Shown: positions 24,853 through 33,490, numbered from the stretch's first letter. The stretch: DNA of 64,000 bases from Streptomyces sp. NBC_01460 (GCF_036227405.1 NZ_CP109473.1:7006001-7070000), one strand, 5' to 3'. Numbers and translations are program-made. Notes: generated by a model not told the origin, from the letters alone.

Positions 24853-26829
24853 TCAGTCGCACGCCGCGAGCAGGTCGCGGACTGCGGTTCTCGCGGAGTC
24901 ATCCTGGACGAAGCCCCGCCACCCGCCGCTGCTGCGAATCCGCTGATCATGGTCGGGTACACCACGCACGAGTTCGGCGGCAGGCCGGGCGGCACGGCCG
25001 ATCCGAGTCAGGTAGCGCACTGCGGGGAGCATGACCGGTAGCCATGTTCCCTCGGCCAACCCCCGTACCGCAGACGTCAGCGCCGGTACGGAGCTTTCGG
25101 TGTCACGGGTCACTGCCCACAGGGCGTGTGCTGCTTCGACACGGGTCCAGGGGTCTGGATCGGAGGTCATGGCCCGGAGCCGGTCCGCGTGGTGGGCGGC
25201 GTGTGTGCCCAGGTCGGCGATCATCCGCAGGGCAGGGCGCGGGAAGCCCGTCTCGGCGACGGTTCGTCCGAGTGCTTCCAGGGCGGCGTCGGGATCGCCG
25301 CCGACCTTCCAGGAGGCCCAGGCCGCGATTTCCGTGCGTGCCCCGCCTGCGGCCGACCGGGCCAACAGAAGTTCAAGGGCCTCGTTCCCAGCCCTTCCGA
25401 TCCCTGCTAGCGCCTTCGCTGCCGATGTCCAGGTCCGGTCGTTCTCCAGCAGGCCGAGCAGTTGCGGGACCCCACCAGCGGCAGCGGGGCCCCAGTCCGC
25501 GAGCACCTGGCAGTACGAGTCGAGCACGTGGTCGTCCGTAGCGGTGTCGAGCCGGCCGCAGACCATGGGAAGGAGCAGACCGGCATGGTCGGGAAGGTGG
25601 CCGACGACCTCGTGGAGCGCAGGGAGGACCGCGTAATGCCAGTCGGCGGATGATGGATAGTGAGCAGAATGCGAAGCGAAGCCGGATTCGGGGTGAGCCG
25701 CCGCGTCGATCAGGCCTGGCACACAGCGAGGGTCGTTCATCCGGGCCAGCGCCCATGTCGCGGCCTCGGCGGCTGTCTCCCGTCTACGTGTGGTCCAGGC
25801 GCCGGTGTCGCCGATCAGCGCGGCGATCTCATCGGCGTGAGCCGAGGCCGCCGAACCCAGGCAGGCCAGGAGCTCGGCCGCCCGGAAACGGACCTCGGCG
25901 GCGGGATCCTCCAGTCGCGCGACGATTCGTGGAAGGAGCGCGGTGGTCGGCGAGCGCCACTGGGCCAGCAGTCCGCCTGCACGCGCCAGGCCGCTGATCC
26001 GCTGTTCGACGTCGGGATGGTCTTCCAGCAGGCCGTGTGCGAAAGAGGGCGACGGGCCGGTGAGCAGCGCAGCTGTCCAGTGGTGAACACCCTGCACACC
26101 AGTCTCCACCGTGCTGGTGTGCTGCCACAATTCGACGCTCGGATCCCGTACCGCTTCCAGCAGCAGGCCCAGCTGAAGCGCCGGAAGGGCCGGGTCGGCC
26201 GGGGCGATCGCGTGCACCGCTGCCAGGCGTATCTGCGCCTCCGGAGCATCGAGCAGTCCGCGGAGCAAGGTGCGGACCCTGGGACCATGCTCGCCGGTCG
26301 GCTCCTGGAGCACCGTATGGCCGAGTGCCAGGACCAGGTCGAGACGCGTCGCCGGATCGTCCTCCGCCTCCCAGCGCCGTAGCAACGCAGGCAGAGTGAG
26401 CTCACCGGGACTCCGGCAGGAGCCGATCACGTCGGTCGCGGCTCGCCGTATCTCCGGCTCAGGAGCGTCGAGCAGGACAAGAACCTCCGGAAAGGCGCGC
26501 TCCCACGCCGATGGCCAGCCGGGGTCCACCCACTTCTCGGCGACCAGCACGGCCTCGGACACCAGCCTCGATACGAGTTCCAGCAGCGTGCGACGGCTCG
26601 GCACGTCCGGCGTCGCGGCCAGGCGCAGCAGAAACGGAAGCGTGGCCGGGGCGGCGGAGCATATCCAGCCACCCTGATGGAAGAGGTGATTGATGAGGTC
26701 GTCCGCAGCGCGCTCCGCATCTTCCGGATTCGGCCCCGCGCACCGGCGCAACAGTCCGGGCACGTCCTCGGCGGACCCGTAGTTGTGCCTCAGTGCTGCC
26801 CAGTCGATCGAATCCACTTCCGCCCACAT
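24853..26829 (-). CDS. Large HEAT-repeat protein
   Basis: Protein of 658 residues with no signal peptide or membrane segment, made almost entirely of helical HEAT-type repeats (ATRLDLVLALGHT, AQIRLAAVHAIAPADP, AEVRFRAAELLACLGSAA, DPWTRVEAAHALWAVT). It begins MWAEVDSIDWAALRHNYGSA, a start shared with other actinobacterial HEAT proteins of unknown role, and ends RGFVQDDSARTAVRDLLAAC. HEAT arrays act as scaffolds; no catalytic motif is seen. The ATG at 26829 marks the first plausible methionine; the frame extends further upstream into transposase-derived sequence. It is the only long intact gene between two groups of broken genes. Confidence 0.72.
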   Translation of the reverse strand: MWAEVDSIDWAALRHNYGSAEDVPGLLRRCAGPNPEDAERAADDLINHLFHQGGWICSAAPATLPFLLRLAATPDVPSRRTLLELVSRLVSEAVLVAEKWVDPGWPSAWERAFPEVLVLLDAPEPEIRRAATDVIGSCRSPGELTLPALLRRWEAEDDPATRLDLVLALGHTVLQEPTGEHGPRVRTLLRGLLDAPEAQIRLAAVHAIAPADPALPALQLGLLLEAVRDPSVELWQHTSTVETGVQGVHHWTAALLTGPSPSFAHGLLEDHPDVEQRISGLARAGGLLAQWRSPTTALLPRIVARLEDPAAEVRFRAAELLACLGSAASAHADEIAALIGDTGAWTTRRRETAAEAATWALARMNDPRCVPGLIDAAAHPESGFASHSAHYPSSADWHYAVLPALHEVVGHLPDHAGLLLPMVCGRLDTATDDHVLDSYCQVLADWGPAAAGGVPQLLGLLENDRTWTSAAKALAGIGRAGNEALELLLARSAAGGARTEIAAWASWKVGGDPDAALEALGRTVAETGFPRPALRMIADLGTHAAHHADRLRAMTSDPDPWTRVEAAHALWAVTRDTESSVPALTSAVRGLAEGTWLPVMLPAVRYLTRIGRAARPAAELVRGVPDHDQRIRSSGGWRGFVQDDSARTAVRDLLAACD

Positions 26830-26965
26830 GCGCGTGACCCTACGTCGGAGGGGCAGCCTTCGATGCCTCCACGGACCCGGACCCACGCGCTCGCCACGTT
26901 GCAACGGGGTGGGGGCGGGTTGAGTTGCCACAGTGGGACGAGCGGTATGGGGTGTCGGCAGGAGA

Positions 26966-27046
26966 TCAGACGTACGCGGCTCTGGCCAGGTGAAGCTTCG
27001 TCGTGAGGCCACCGTGTGGTCGGCCGAGCGCCCGCATTCCCACCTC
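26966..27046 (-). mobile_element. IS5-type transposase fragment
   Basis: A short minus-strand frame reads MRALGRPHGGLTTKLHLA before stopping. This matches the segment ALGRSRGGLTTKxHLA found around the first catalytic region of IS5-family (DDE) transposases of actinobacteria. Only about 26 codons remain, with no terminal repeats recognised, so it is a relic. It lies directly upstream of the large HEAT gene. Confidence 0.55.
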
Positions 27047-27095
27047 TGATCAGGCAGGAGTAGGAGCCATCCCGGAAGCGTGACAGTCCCGCAGG

Positions 27096-27457
27096 CTAGG
27101 CCTCCGCGGGCAGCGCGGGGAACACGACCACCGAGCCGTCCTTGTCGCGGGCGATCTCGATCGCCACGTCTGTCGCGCGGCTGTTGACCGTGATGCCATC
27201 GCCCAGCCGGTGAATCCGATGGGTCGCGCGCAACAGACGATCCACTTCACCCGGCGTGAAGACGGCCGCAAACCGTTCGGACGGGCCAACTCCAGCGCCG
27301 ACAGGCGCACCAGGGCACCGGCGATGCCCGACTCCAGTTCGTCGAGGCGCTGTTGGTCGCGCCTGATTACGCGCGTGAAGCTCGCGAACAGGTTGCCAGG
27401 GTCGTTCTGGGCGTGCTCGACGGCTTGCAGGACGATGACCCGCCGCGAGGCCGCCAA
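27096..27457 (-). pseudogene. Frame-disrupted hypothetical gene
   Basis: Two adjoining minus-strand frames each read like protein: LQAVEHAQNDPGNLFASF and RRDQQRLDELESGIAGALV in one frame (a TTG at 27457 has GGAG eight bases upstream), then, after a shift near 27285, SERFAAVFTPGEVDRLLRAT, HRIHRLGDGITVNSRATDVA and DGSVVVFPALPAEA ending at a TAG at 27096. A single-base indel in ALELARPNG/PSERFAAV would join them. A third frame upstream (to 27588) may be a further 5' part. Not recognised; probably a small regulatory or toxin-antitoxin-like hypothetical. Confidence 0.45.
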
Positions 27458-27584
27458 TCTACGTGCTCCGCGAACGTGCAACCGCCCTGCCCACAGAGCG
27501 GTCGGCCCCGGAATCGGTAACGGAGATTCGGGGCAGTGCGAGCCGGCAGTCGAACGGGCACCTGATTGAGCTCCTGTGGCTCCT

Positions 27585-28034
27585 TCACAACTCGGCCCAG
27601 ACCGTCTTGCCGGGTGCGCAGGCGCGTGGCATGACACCCCAGCGGGTGGCCAGGTGCGCTAAAAGCAGGAGCCCGCGGCCGGTCTCGGAGTCCAGGGGCG
27701 GGGTGGTGGGCCGACCGGCGACGGCGGGGCGGCGTTCGGTGCGGGTGTCGGTCACCTCGATGCGGAATACCCCCGCTGTCGCGGTCAGACGAACGTGGAA
27801 GTCGCGTCCCGGGACGTGCCCGTGCTGCACGGCGTTGGCGCAGAGCTCGCCGGCGATGAGCGAGAGCGTGTCGTGGGCGAGTGAACGGTAGGGGACGCCC
27901 CAGGCATCCAGCCGCTCACCGACCAGGAGCCGGGCGAGGCGGGCGCCGCGCGGGGTGGACGTGAAGCGCATGACGAATTCCTGGTCGTCGGGCGGTGGCG
28001 CGTTCATGTGAGAGGCGGTCGGGGAGGAAGTCAT
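27585..28034 (-). CDS. ATP-binding protein, RsbW/anti-sigma-like HATPase
   Basis: Histidine-kinase-like ATPase domain protein of about 149 residues, lacking any kinase dimerisation region. The N box (AGELCANAVQHGH) and G box (SETGRGLLLLAHLATRWGV) are present. This type resembles anti-sigma factor kinases such as RsbW/SpoIIAB and is frequent in Streptomyces next to XRE-DUF5753 and DUF397 genes, as here (divergent partner at 28267). It may start at 28034 (MTSSPTAS) or 28007 (MNAPPPDD); neither has a clear ribosome-binding site. Role in signalling inferred from family. Confidence 0.82.
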   Translation of the reverse strand: MTSSPTASHMNAPPPDDQEFVMRFTSTPRGARLARLLVGERLDAWGVPYRSLAHDTLSLIAGELCANAVQHGHVPGRDFHVRLTATAGVFRIEVTDTRTERRPAVAGRPTTPPLDSETGRGLLLLAHLATRWGVMPRACAPGKTVWAEL

Positions 28035-28266
28035 GGCAGTGAGGCTGGCGGGAGCGACACCCCGTCCACCAGCAGCAACGCTTGTACGGGATCCGGTTGT
28101 ACGCGCCGCTGGGACTTTCGTACGCCGCTGACAGACGTCTCTGCCGACGGGGCGGGAGACAGGGCGCTCGTTCGGGGGAGCGGGTCGGATTCGGGTACGC
28201 AGAGTGAGCGCTGTGCGTAGTTTCGTGACGGACGGAGTGTGCGCGGTGTACGTGGCGGGGTGAGCG

Positions 28267-29088
28267 GTGGCGGAGACAGAACGGGACGACGGAGTCGTGG
28301 GGTTCCTGCGGTGCTTCGGTATGCAGCTGAGGCTGCTACGGGAGCGGGAAGGCCTCACGCGGGCCGAGTTGGGGGCGCGGCTGGGATACGGGGAGGACCA
28401 GATCGCCTCGGTGGAGCTGGGGCGGCGCATCCCGAAGCCGGAGATGATCGACCGGGCGGACGAGGTGCTGAGGGCGGGTGGGCTGCTGGTCGCGATAAAG
28501 GCGGAGGTGGCTCGGGCGCGGTATCCGTCGTTCTTTCAGCAGGCGGCCAAGCTGGAATCGGAGGCGGTCGAGCTGCACGTCTACGACACCTTGGCGGTCA
28601 ACGGCCTCCTGCAGACGGAGGATTATGCACGGGCAGTGTTCAGACAGTGGCGCCCCTTCTTGGACGAAGAAGTGGTCGACCAGAGATGCGCATCGCGCAT
28701 GGCGCGGCAGGAGATCTTCAACCGACGGCCTGCGCCGAACCTGAGCTTCGTGATCGAGGAGGCCGTACTCCACAAACGGATCGGCGGAGACCAGGTCTGG
28801 CGGGGACAGCTGGAACACGTCCTGCTGATCGGGCAGAGGCGGAATGTCGATGTTCAGGTGATGCCACTGGGGCGAGGCCAACATGCTGGGCTCGCTGGGC
28901 CCTTCACCTTGATGGAGACTGGGGACGGGCGCAGAGTTGCTTACACGGAGGTGCAGAGTGATGGTCGTCTGCACACCGAACGTGGCAAAGTGCGTGAGTT
29001 GGAGGCCACATACGGGGCGATGCGCGGGCAGGCTCCTGCGCCTCAGGAGTCCATGGCCTTGATCGAGAAGTTGTTGGGAGAAGCATGA
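28267..29088 (+). CDS. XRE-family transcriptional regulator with DUF5753 domain
   Basis: DNA-binding regulator of 273 residues. An N-terminal helix-turn-helix (QLRLLREREGLTRAELGARL, then YGEDQIASVELGRRIP) is followed by the DUF5753 domain (about 95-270: YDTLAVNGLLQTEDYARAV, VIEEAVLHKRIGG, NVDVQVMPLGRGQHAGLAG). Proteins of this layout are highly multiplied in Streptomyces and pair with DUF397 proteins to control development and antibiotic production (AbaA-like, WhiJ-like). The GTG at 28267 follows a GAGCGG sequence. Its ATGA overlap with the DUF397 gene shows coupling. Confidence 0.92.
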   Translation: MAETERDDGVVGFLRCFGMQLRLLREREGLTRAELGARLGYGEDQIASVELGRRIPKPEMIDRADEVLRAGGLLVAIKAEVARARYPSFFQQAAKLESEAVELHVYDTLAVNGLLQTEDYARAVFRQWRPFLDEEVVDQRCASRMARQEIFNRRPAPNLSFVIEEAVLHKRIGGDQVWRGQLEHVLLIGQRRNVDVQVMPLGRGQHAGLAGPFTLMETGDGRRVAYTEVQSDGRLHTERGKVRELEATYGAMRGQAPAPQESMALIEKLLGEA

Positions 29089-29291
29089 GAGTGGACGAAT
29101 CCGAGTGCGGGACCGACCCCCGTGCCTGGTTCAGGAGCAGCTACAGCGCCGGTGATGGCGGCCAGTGCGTTGAAGTAGCAAGCTGTCCCGACACTGTCCA
29201 AGTTCGTGACTCGACGGACATCACGCGACCCGGCTTGGCCCTTGCTCCGACGGCTTGGACCGCGTTCATCACGTTCGCCCGCGAGGTGTGA
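29085..29291 (+). CDS. DUF397 domain protein
   Basis: Small protein of 68 residues with the DUF397 signature: WFRSSYSAGDGGQCVEVAS followed by VQVRDSTDITRPGLALAPTAW. It is the standard partner of XRE-DUF5753 regulators and is thought to antagonise them by direct contact, as shown for the WhiJ-type systems. The ATG overlaps the regulator stop by four bases, so stoichiometric expression is expected. Complete and typical in length. Confidence 0.92.
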   Translation: MRVDESECGTDPRAWFRSSYSAGDGGQCVEVASCPDTVQVRDSTDITRPGLALAPTAWTAFITFAREV

Positions 29292-29325
29292 GCGGGCTGG
29301 GCGGCGCCTCGGCCCGCCGGGCCCC

Positions 29326-30000
29326 TCAGCCCCACGTAGTCAGCTCAGCCACGAAGTCGTCGTACGAGCGGTTCTTTCCCTGAGGCTTGGCGAGCAGTCC
29401 TCGCTCGTACACGGCCTTCGCGATCAGTGCGCCGTCGCTCTCGCGGAAGGTGGGCGAGCCGAGCTTGCTCTTCAGCGTCTCCTTGGGGTCCTTGAGCATC
29501 CCCGTGTCGTTCCGCGTAGCTGGGCCGGCACCTTCCAGCGCGGGCGGACGTGCGCGAATGCGGCAGGGAAGAGGAGTAACCACGCCTCCGACTCCCAGGC
29601 CGCCAGAGCGAGCGCCGCATCGCAGGGGCTCTGGCGGGAGAGCTCCTCTGACAGTGTCTTGCGTACGGTGCGGTAGCGGTTGTCCGTGAAGCCGTCCAGG
29701 TCTTCGTGGACGGCCAGACCGACCAGCGGGCCGCGCTGTTGGAGCGCCTTACCCCTAACCTTGCCGACCAGTGTGCCCACCGCTGTGGCGAGTTCGCATC
29801 CGGTCTTCTTCTTCAGGCGCACCGGATCGTTGATGCGTACGATCCTCGCTGAGCCCAGGTTCGGGTGGTGCTGGCGGATGATCGCGTGGCGTCTTGTGGC
29901 GCATCAGCAGGTCCGAGGCGCGAAGCTCGGCCGCGGCGGAGTGGCCCGTCTGCACCGCCTGGCCTTCGATGCAAGCCAATGTGCACACCCCCTCTGGCAT
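29326..30000 (-). pseudogene. Three-frame decayed gene, possibly DUF4276/TOPRIM-like
   Basis: Three consecutive minus-strand frames join into one plausible protein: MPEGVCTLACIEGQAVQTGH and AAAELRASDLLMR (from 30000); then IIRQHHPNLGSARIVRINDP, LVGLAVHEDLDGFTDNRYR and AAWESEAWLLLFPAAFAHV; then MLKDPKETLKSKLG and GKNRSYDDFVAELTTWG to the stop at 29326. At least two frameshifts separate them, near 29885 and near 29530. The HEDLDGF plus ESEAWLL...DPKETL pattern resembles DUF4276-type TOPRIM-like proteins often found near defence genes. Family assignment is tentative. Confidence 0.5.
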
Positions 30001-30097
30001 GTGCCCCTATGGGGCGAGTCAGCTGCAGAGATCCCCGTTACGCATGGTTCGCTGTGAGCGACACGCTGTCAGCGGGGCGTCACGGATAGATGCCAGG

Positions 30098-30667
30098 CTA
30101 CGTCGCCGGCGGGGTGAGAGCGCGTACGTACCGGACCTCGGGCACCATGGCTCCACCCGCTTCGAAGGCCTCCTCCGCGCCGTCCGGCCGGAAGCCCGCC
30201 CGCTCGTAGAAGCGCCGGGCGCGTACGTTCTCCCTCAGCACCCAGAGCGCCAACTCGCCGAATCCGTCCACCGAGGCCCGTGAGATCACCTCCGCGAGCA
30301 GGGAGTGCCCCGTGCCCGTGCCGATCCGCGCCGGATGTACGTAGAGCGCGTACAGCTCCCCGCTCCCGGGGCGTGCGCCCTCGTCGCGGCAGGGCCCGTA
30401 GCAGGCCCAGCCGGTCACCGTGGCGTCGGAGGTCTCGGCCACCAGGTTCAGCGGCCCGCCGTCCGTCGTGAGGTACGCGCGCCGGCGCTCGGTGTCCTCG
30501 GCGGCGTCCATCGCGTCCAGATACCCCTGGGGGATCATCCCGGCGTACGCCGCCTGCCAGCCGCGCACCCGGATGTCCGCCACGGCGGCGCAGTCGCCGA
30601 GTGTCATGGCGCGTATGCGCGGGCCGGGGGCGTATGCGGGGGTGGGGCGTGTCGTCACGCGGTCCAT
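30098..30667 (-). CDS. GNAT-family N-acetyltransferase
   Basis: Acetyltransferase of about 189 residues. The core is intact: IRAMTLGDCAAVADIRVRGW at the start, a GELYALYVHPARIGTGTGHS acetyl-CoA loop (usual RGxGxG reads IGTGTG), and ENVRARRFYERAGFRPDG near the end. It is close to the RimI-like/ribosomal-type acetyltransferases, but the substrate is unknown. A start at 30667 (MDRVTTR) is used; MTLGDC or an upstream ATG are possible. It is the first clearly intact gene after the decayed stretch. Confidence 0.82.
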   Translation of the reverse strand: MDRVTTRPTPAYAPGPRIRAMTLGDCAAVADIRVRGWQAAYAGMIPQGYLDAMDAAEDTERRRAYLTTDGGPLNLVAETSDATVTGWACYGPCRDEGARPGSGELYALYVHPARIGTGTGHSLLAEVISRASVDGFGELALWVLRENVRARRFYERAGFRPDGAEEAFEAGGAMVPEVRYVRALTPPAT

Positions 30668-30714
30668 CCTCGCGTACGCCCCCGGCGTGGGGCCCGGCAT
30701 TTCTCAGCCGTGCA

Positions 30715-32304
30715 TCAGCCGCGGAAGCCCAGCAGGCCGTGCAGGGTGCTGCCCTTCGTGTTCGCGGTCGCCTTCGCGGACGGAGTCGCCTTCGGCTCCG
30801 CCAGGGCTGCGCAGACCGCGTCCGCCCCGCTGCCGGCGGCGGCCGGGAGCGTGCCGTCCGTCAGGTAGCGCACCAGGTGCTTGTCCAGGCAGTTGTTGCC
30901 GCTCAGCGTGATGCCGTGGTTCCCGCCGCCCTGCTCGACGACGAGGGCCGAGCCCTTGAGCTCGCGGCTCATGGTGACGCCGCCCTCGTACGGGGTCGCC
31001 GCGTCGTCGGTCGCCTGGAGGACCAGCGCGGGTCCGATCCTGTCGTTGGTGACCCGCACCGGCTCCAGGGGCTCCACCGGCCAGGTGGCGCAGGGTGCGT
31101 TGTACCAGGTGTTGTTCCACGACATGAAGGGCGCCTTCGCGTGGGCCTGCCAGGTGTCGTTGCGCCAGGTGCTCCAGGTCCGGGGCCAGCCCGCGTCACG
31201 GCACTGTACGGCCGCGTAGACGGAGTACCCGTTCTCCCCGCTCCTGTCGACGGCGGCGAAGTCCTCGTACGCGGTCGCGAGCGCGTCCTCGTCGTCGTCG
31301 TTCACGTACGCCGCGAACGTCTCGGCGAGGCGCGGCCAGTAGCCGTCGTAGTAGCCGCCCGGCATGAAGGTGTCCTCGAGCTCGCCCGGCCCGACCTTGC
31401 CGGCCGCGGGGTGCTTCTTCACCGCCTCGCGCATTCCGTACCACGCGGCTTCCACCTGCGCCGGGTCGGTGCCCAGCTTGTACGTGGCGTCGTTCTTGGC
31501 GACCCACGCGGCGAAGGCCTTGTGGCGGGCGTCGAACGCGTGGTCCTGGCCGAGGTTGTCCTCGTACCAGACGCCGTCGGGGTCGACGACCGAGTCGAGC
31601 ACCAGACGGCGCACGTGCTCCGGGAACAGCTTGGCGTAGACCGCGCCGAGGTAGGTGCCGTAGGAGTATCCGAAGTAGTTGATGCGCTTCGCGCCGAGCG
31701 CCCGGCGGATGACGTCGAGGTCCTTCGCGGCGCTGACGGTGTCCATGTACGGCAGCAGGTCGCCGTGCTTCTCGCCGCACGCGGCGGCGAAGGCGGCGGC
31801 CCGGTTGCGCGCGGTCTTCTCCGCCTCGTAGGAGTCCGGCACGGTGTCGGGGCGCACGGGCTCGAAGTACTTCGGCAGGCAGTTCAGCGCGGGCCGGCTC
31901 TTCCCGACCCCGCGCGGGTCGAACCCGATCACGTCGTACTGGGCGGCGAGCTTCTTCGGCAGCGAGGCGGCCACGAAGCCGGCCATGGAGAGCCCGCTGC
32001 CGCCGGGTCCGCCCGGATTGACCAGCAGGGGGCCCTGCGAGGTCTTCGCCGTGTGCGGGATGCGGGAGAGGGCGAGGGTGACCGGTCGGCCCGACGGGTT
32101 GTCATGGTCGAGCGGCGCGGTGACCGTTGCGCACTGCAGCGTCGGGTAGGACTTCGTCCCGCAGCCGGTCCACTTGAGCGGCGCGGCGGCGGGCCCCGTC
32201 CTGGCGGGGGTGGTGGACGGTGCGGACGCGGTGGAGGGCGCGGCGGTCACCAGACCCGCGACCGTGGCGCCGACCGCGACCAGAATTCCTGCACGTTTCG
32301 TCAT
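30715..32304 (-). CDS. Secreted tripeptidyl aminopeptidase-like alpha/beta-hydrolase
   Basis: Secreted serine hydrolase of 529 residues related to Streptomyces tripeptidyl aminopeptidase (Tap) and SlpD/SlpE. The signal peptide runs to about residue 30 (ITVAVGATVAGLVTAAPSTA-like core). The oxyanion-type segment LLVNPGGPGGSG, nucleophile elbow GYSYGTYLG, the acid Asp in ATDDAATPYEGG, and the His in GGGNHGITLSGNNC complete the triad, with the family's C-terminal TAP-like domain. It removes short peptides from the N-terminus of proteins outside the cell. ATG at 32304 chosen to place the signal peptide; a 14-bp palindrome lies 58 bases upstream. Confidence 0.88.
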   Translation of the reverse strand: MTKRAGILVAVGATVAGLVTAAPSTASAPSTTPARTGPAAAPLKWTGCGTKSYPTLQCATVTAPLDHDNPSGRPVTLALSRIPHTAKTSQGPLLVNPGGPGGSGLSMAGFVAASLPKKLAAQYDVIGFDPRGVGKSRPALNCLPKYFEPVRPDTVPDSYEAEKTARNRAAAFAAACGEKHGDLLPYMDTVSAAKDLDVIRRALGAKRINYFGYSYGTYLGAVYAKLFPEHVRRLVLDSVVDPDGVWYEDNLGQDHAFDARHKAFAAWVAKNDATYKLGTDPAQVEAAWYGMREAVKKHPAAGKVGPGELEDTFMPGGYYDGYWPRLAETFAAYVNDDDEDALATAYEDFAAVDRSGENGYSVYAAVQCRDAGWPRTWSTWRNDTWQAHAKAPFMSWNNTWYNAPCATWPVEPLEPVRVTNDRIGPALVLQATDDAATPYEGGVTMSRELKGSALVVEQGGGNHGITLSGNNCLDKHLVRYLTDGTLPAAAGSGADAVCAALAEPKATPSAKATANTKGSTLHGLLGFRG

Positions 32305-32361
32305 GGGGCCTCCCGTGGTGGGGCAACGCGGCTGTGGGTGGCACAGCTCCCGCCGCATGCT

Positions 32362-32375
32362 TCCCGGATCCGGGA
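32362..32375. promoter_or_regulatory. Perfect 14-bp palindrome upstream of the aminopeptidase gene
   Basis: TCCCGGATCCGGGA, without a spacer, so unlikely to be a good terminator. It sits 57-71 bases before the aminopeptidase start and 57 bases after the radical SAM gene's stop. Likely a dimeric regulator's operator, regulator unknown. Confidence 0.4.
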
Positions 32376-32431
32376 GCGGAAGGACACGTGAGGCCGAGAG
32401 TTGACCCGTTCGGGCCGGGAGACGGATGCGG

Positions 32432-33463
32432 TCAGAGCAGGCTCAGCTGGGTGGCGCCGGCGGCGGGAGCCGTGGGCGTCCCGCGTACGGTGCGCCGGGC
32501 GCCGCCCCGGTCGGCCGGGCCGATGCCGAACTCCGCCGCCAGTTCGTGCACCCGGCGGGTGATGCCCCGCTGGTACCAGGTCGGCGCGTACGCCCCGCCC
32601 GCGTACATCTCCTCGTACCGGTGCACCAGGTGCGGGTGGTGGTGCCCGAGCCACTGCATGAACCACTCGCGGGCGCCGGGGCGCAGATGGAGGACGAGCG
32701 GGGTCACCGAGGTCGCTCCGGCGTCGGCGATGGCGCGGACCGTGGCGCGCAGCTGGTCGGGGTGGTCGCCGAGGAAGGGGATGACCGGGGCCATCAGCAC
32801 CCCGCAGCCGATCCCGTTGTCCGCCATGGCCCGTACGACGTCGAGGCGGCGCTCGGGGGAGGGGGTGCCCGGCTCGACCGTGCGCCAGAGCTCGGGGTCG
32901 GTGAAGCCGACGGAGACGGAGACGCCGACCTCCGTGACCTCCGCGGCCTGCCGCAGCAGGTCGAGGTCGCGGAGGATCAGGGTGCCCTTCGTGAGGATGG
33001 AGAAGGGGTTCGCGTGGTCGCGCAGGGCGGCGATGATGCCGGGCATCAGCCGGTAGCGGCCCTCGGCGCGCTGGTAGCAGTCGACGTTCGTGCCCATCGC
33101 GATGTGCTGGCCCTGCCACTGGCGGGAGGCCAGATGGCGGCCCAGCAGCTCGGCGGCGTTGACCTTGACGACGATCTGGGAGTCGAACCCGAGACCGGTG
33201 TCCAGGTCCAGGTAGCTGTGGGTCTTCCGGGCGAAGCAGTACACGCAGGCATGGGTGCAGCCCCGGTACGGGTTCACGGTCCACTCGAACGGCATACGGG
33301 AGGCGCCGGGCACCCGGTTCACGATCGAGCGGGCACGGATCTCGTGGAAGGTGATCCCCCTGAATTCCGGGGTGTCGAAGGTGCGCGTCGTCACCGCGTC
33401 CGCGGCGAAGAGCGCTCCGTTCCCTGCTTTTGTGGTGTTCTCTGCAAGATTGTCCCAGCGCAT
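32432..33463 (-). CDS. Radical SAM protein, Rv2578c family
   Basis: Radical S-adenosylmethionine enzyme of 343 residues with the 4Fe-4S cysteines Cys69, Cys73 and Cys76 (CTHACVYC). Further family motifs are NPYRGCTHAC, TKGTLILRDLDLL and SVSVGFTDPELWRTVEPGTP. The family includes mycobacterial Rv2578c and SplB-like DNA-repair-associated proteins; the substrate is not known. The ATG at 33463 is chosen because GAGGAGG lies six bases upstream. A LexA (SOS) box overlaps the promoter, so DNA damage should induce the gene. Ends in TQLSLL, reminiscent of a clamp-binding motif (QLxLF-like). Confidence 0.88.
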   Translation of the reverse strand: MRWDNLAENTTKAGNGALFAADAVTTRTFDTPEFRGITFHEIRARSIVNRVPGASRMPFEWTVNPYRGCTHACVYCFARKTHSYLDLDTGLGFDSQIVVKVNAAELLGRHLASRQWQGQHIAMGTNVDCYQRAEGRYRLMPGIIAALRDHANPFSILTKGTLILRDLDLLRQAAEVTEVGVSVSVGFTDPELWRTVEPGTPSPERRLDVVRAMADNGIGCGVLMAPVIPFLGDHPDQLRATVRAIADAGATSVTPLVLHLRPGAREWFMQWLGHHHPHLVHRYEEMYAGGAYAPTWYQRGITRRVHELAAEFGIGPADRGGARRTVRGTPTAPAAGATQLSLL

Positions 33464-33490
33464 GAACGCCTCCTCGGTAGTACTCCGCAG

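Noticed and set aside
24640..25041. Plus-strand frame starting MSQPFVEYGDENSRL
   Set aside because: No ribosome-binding site, runs antisense into the HEAT gene, and its protein has no recognisable pattern.
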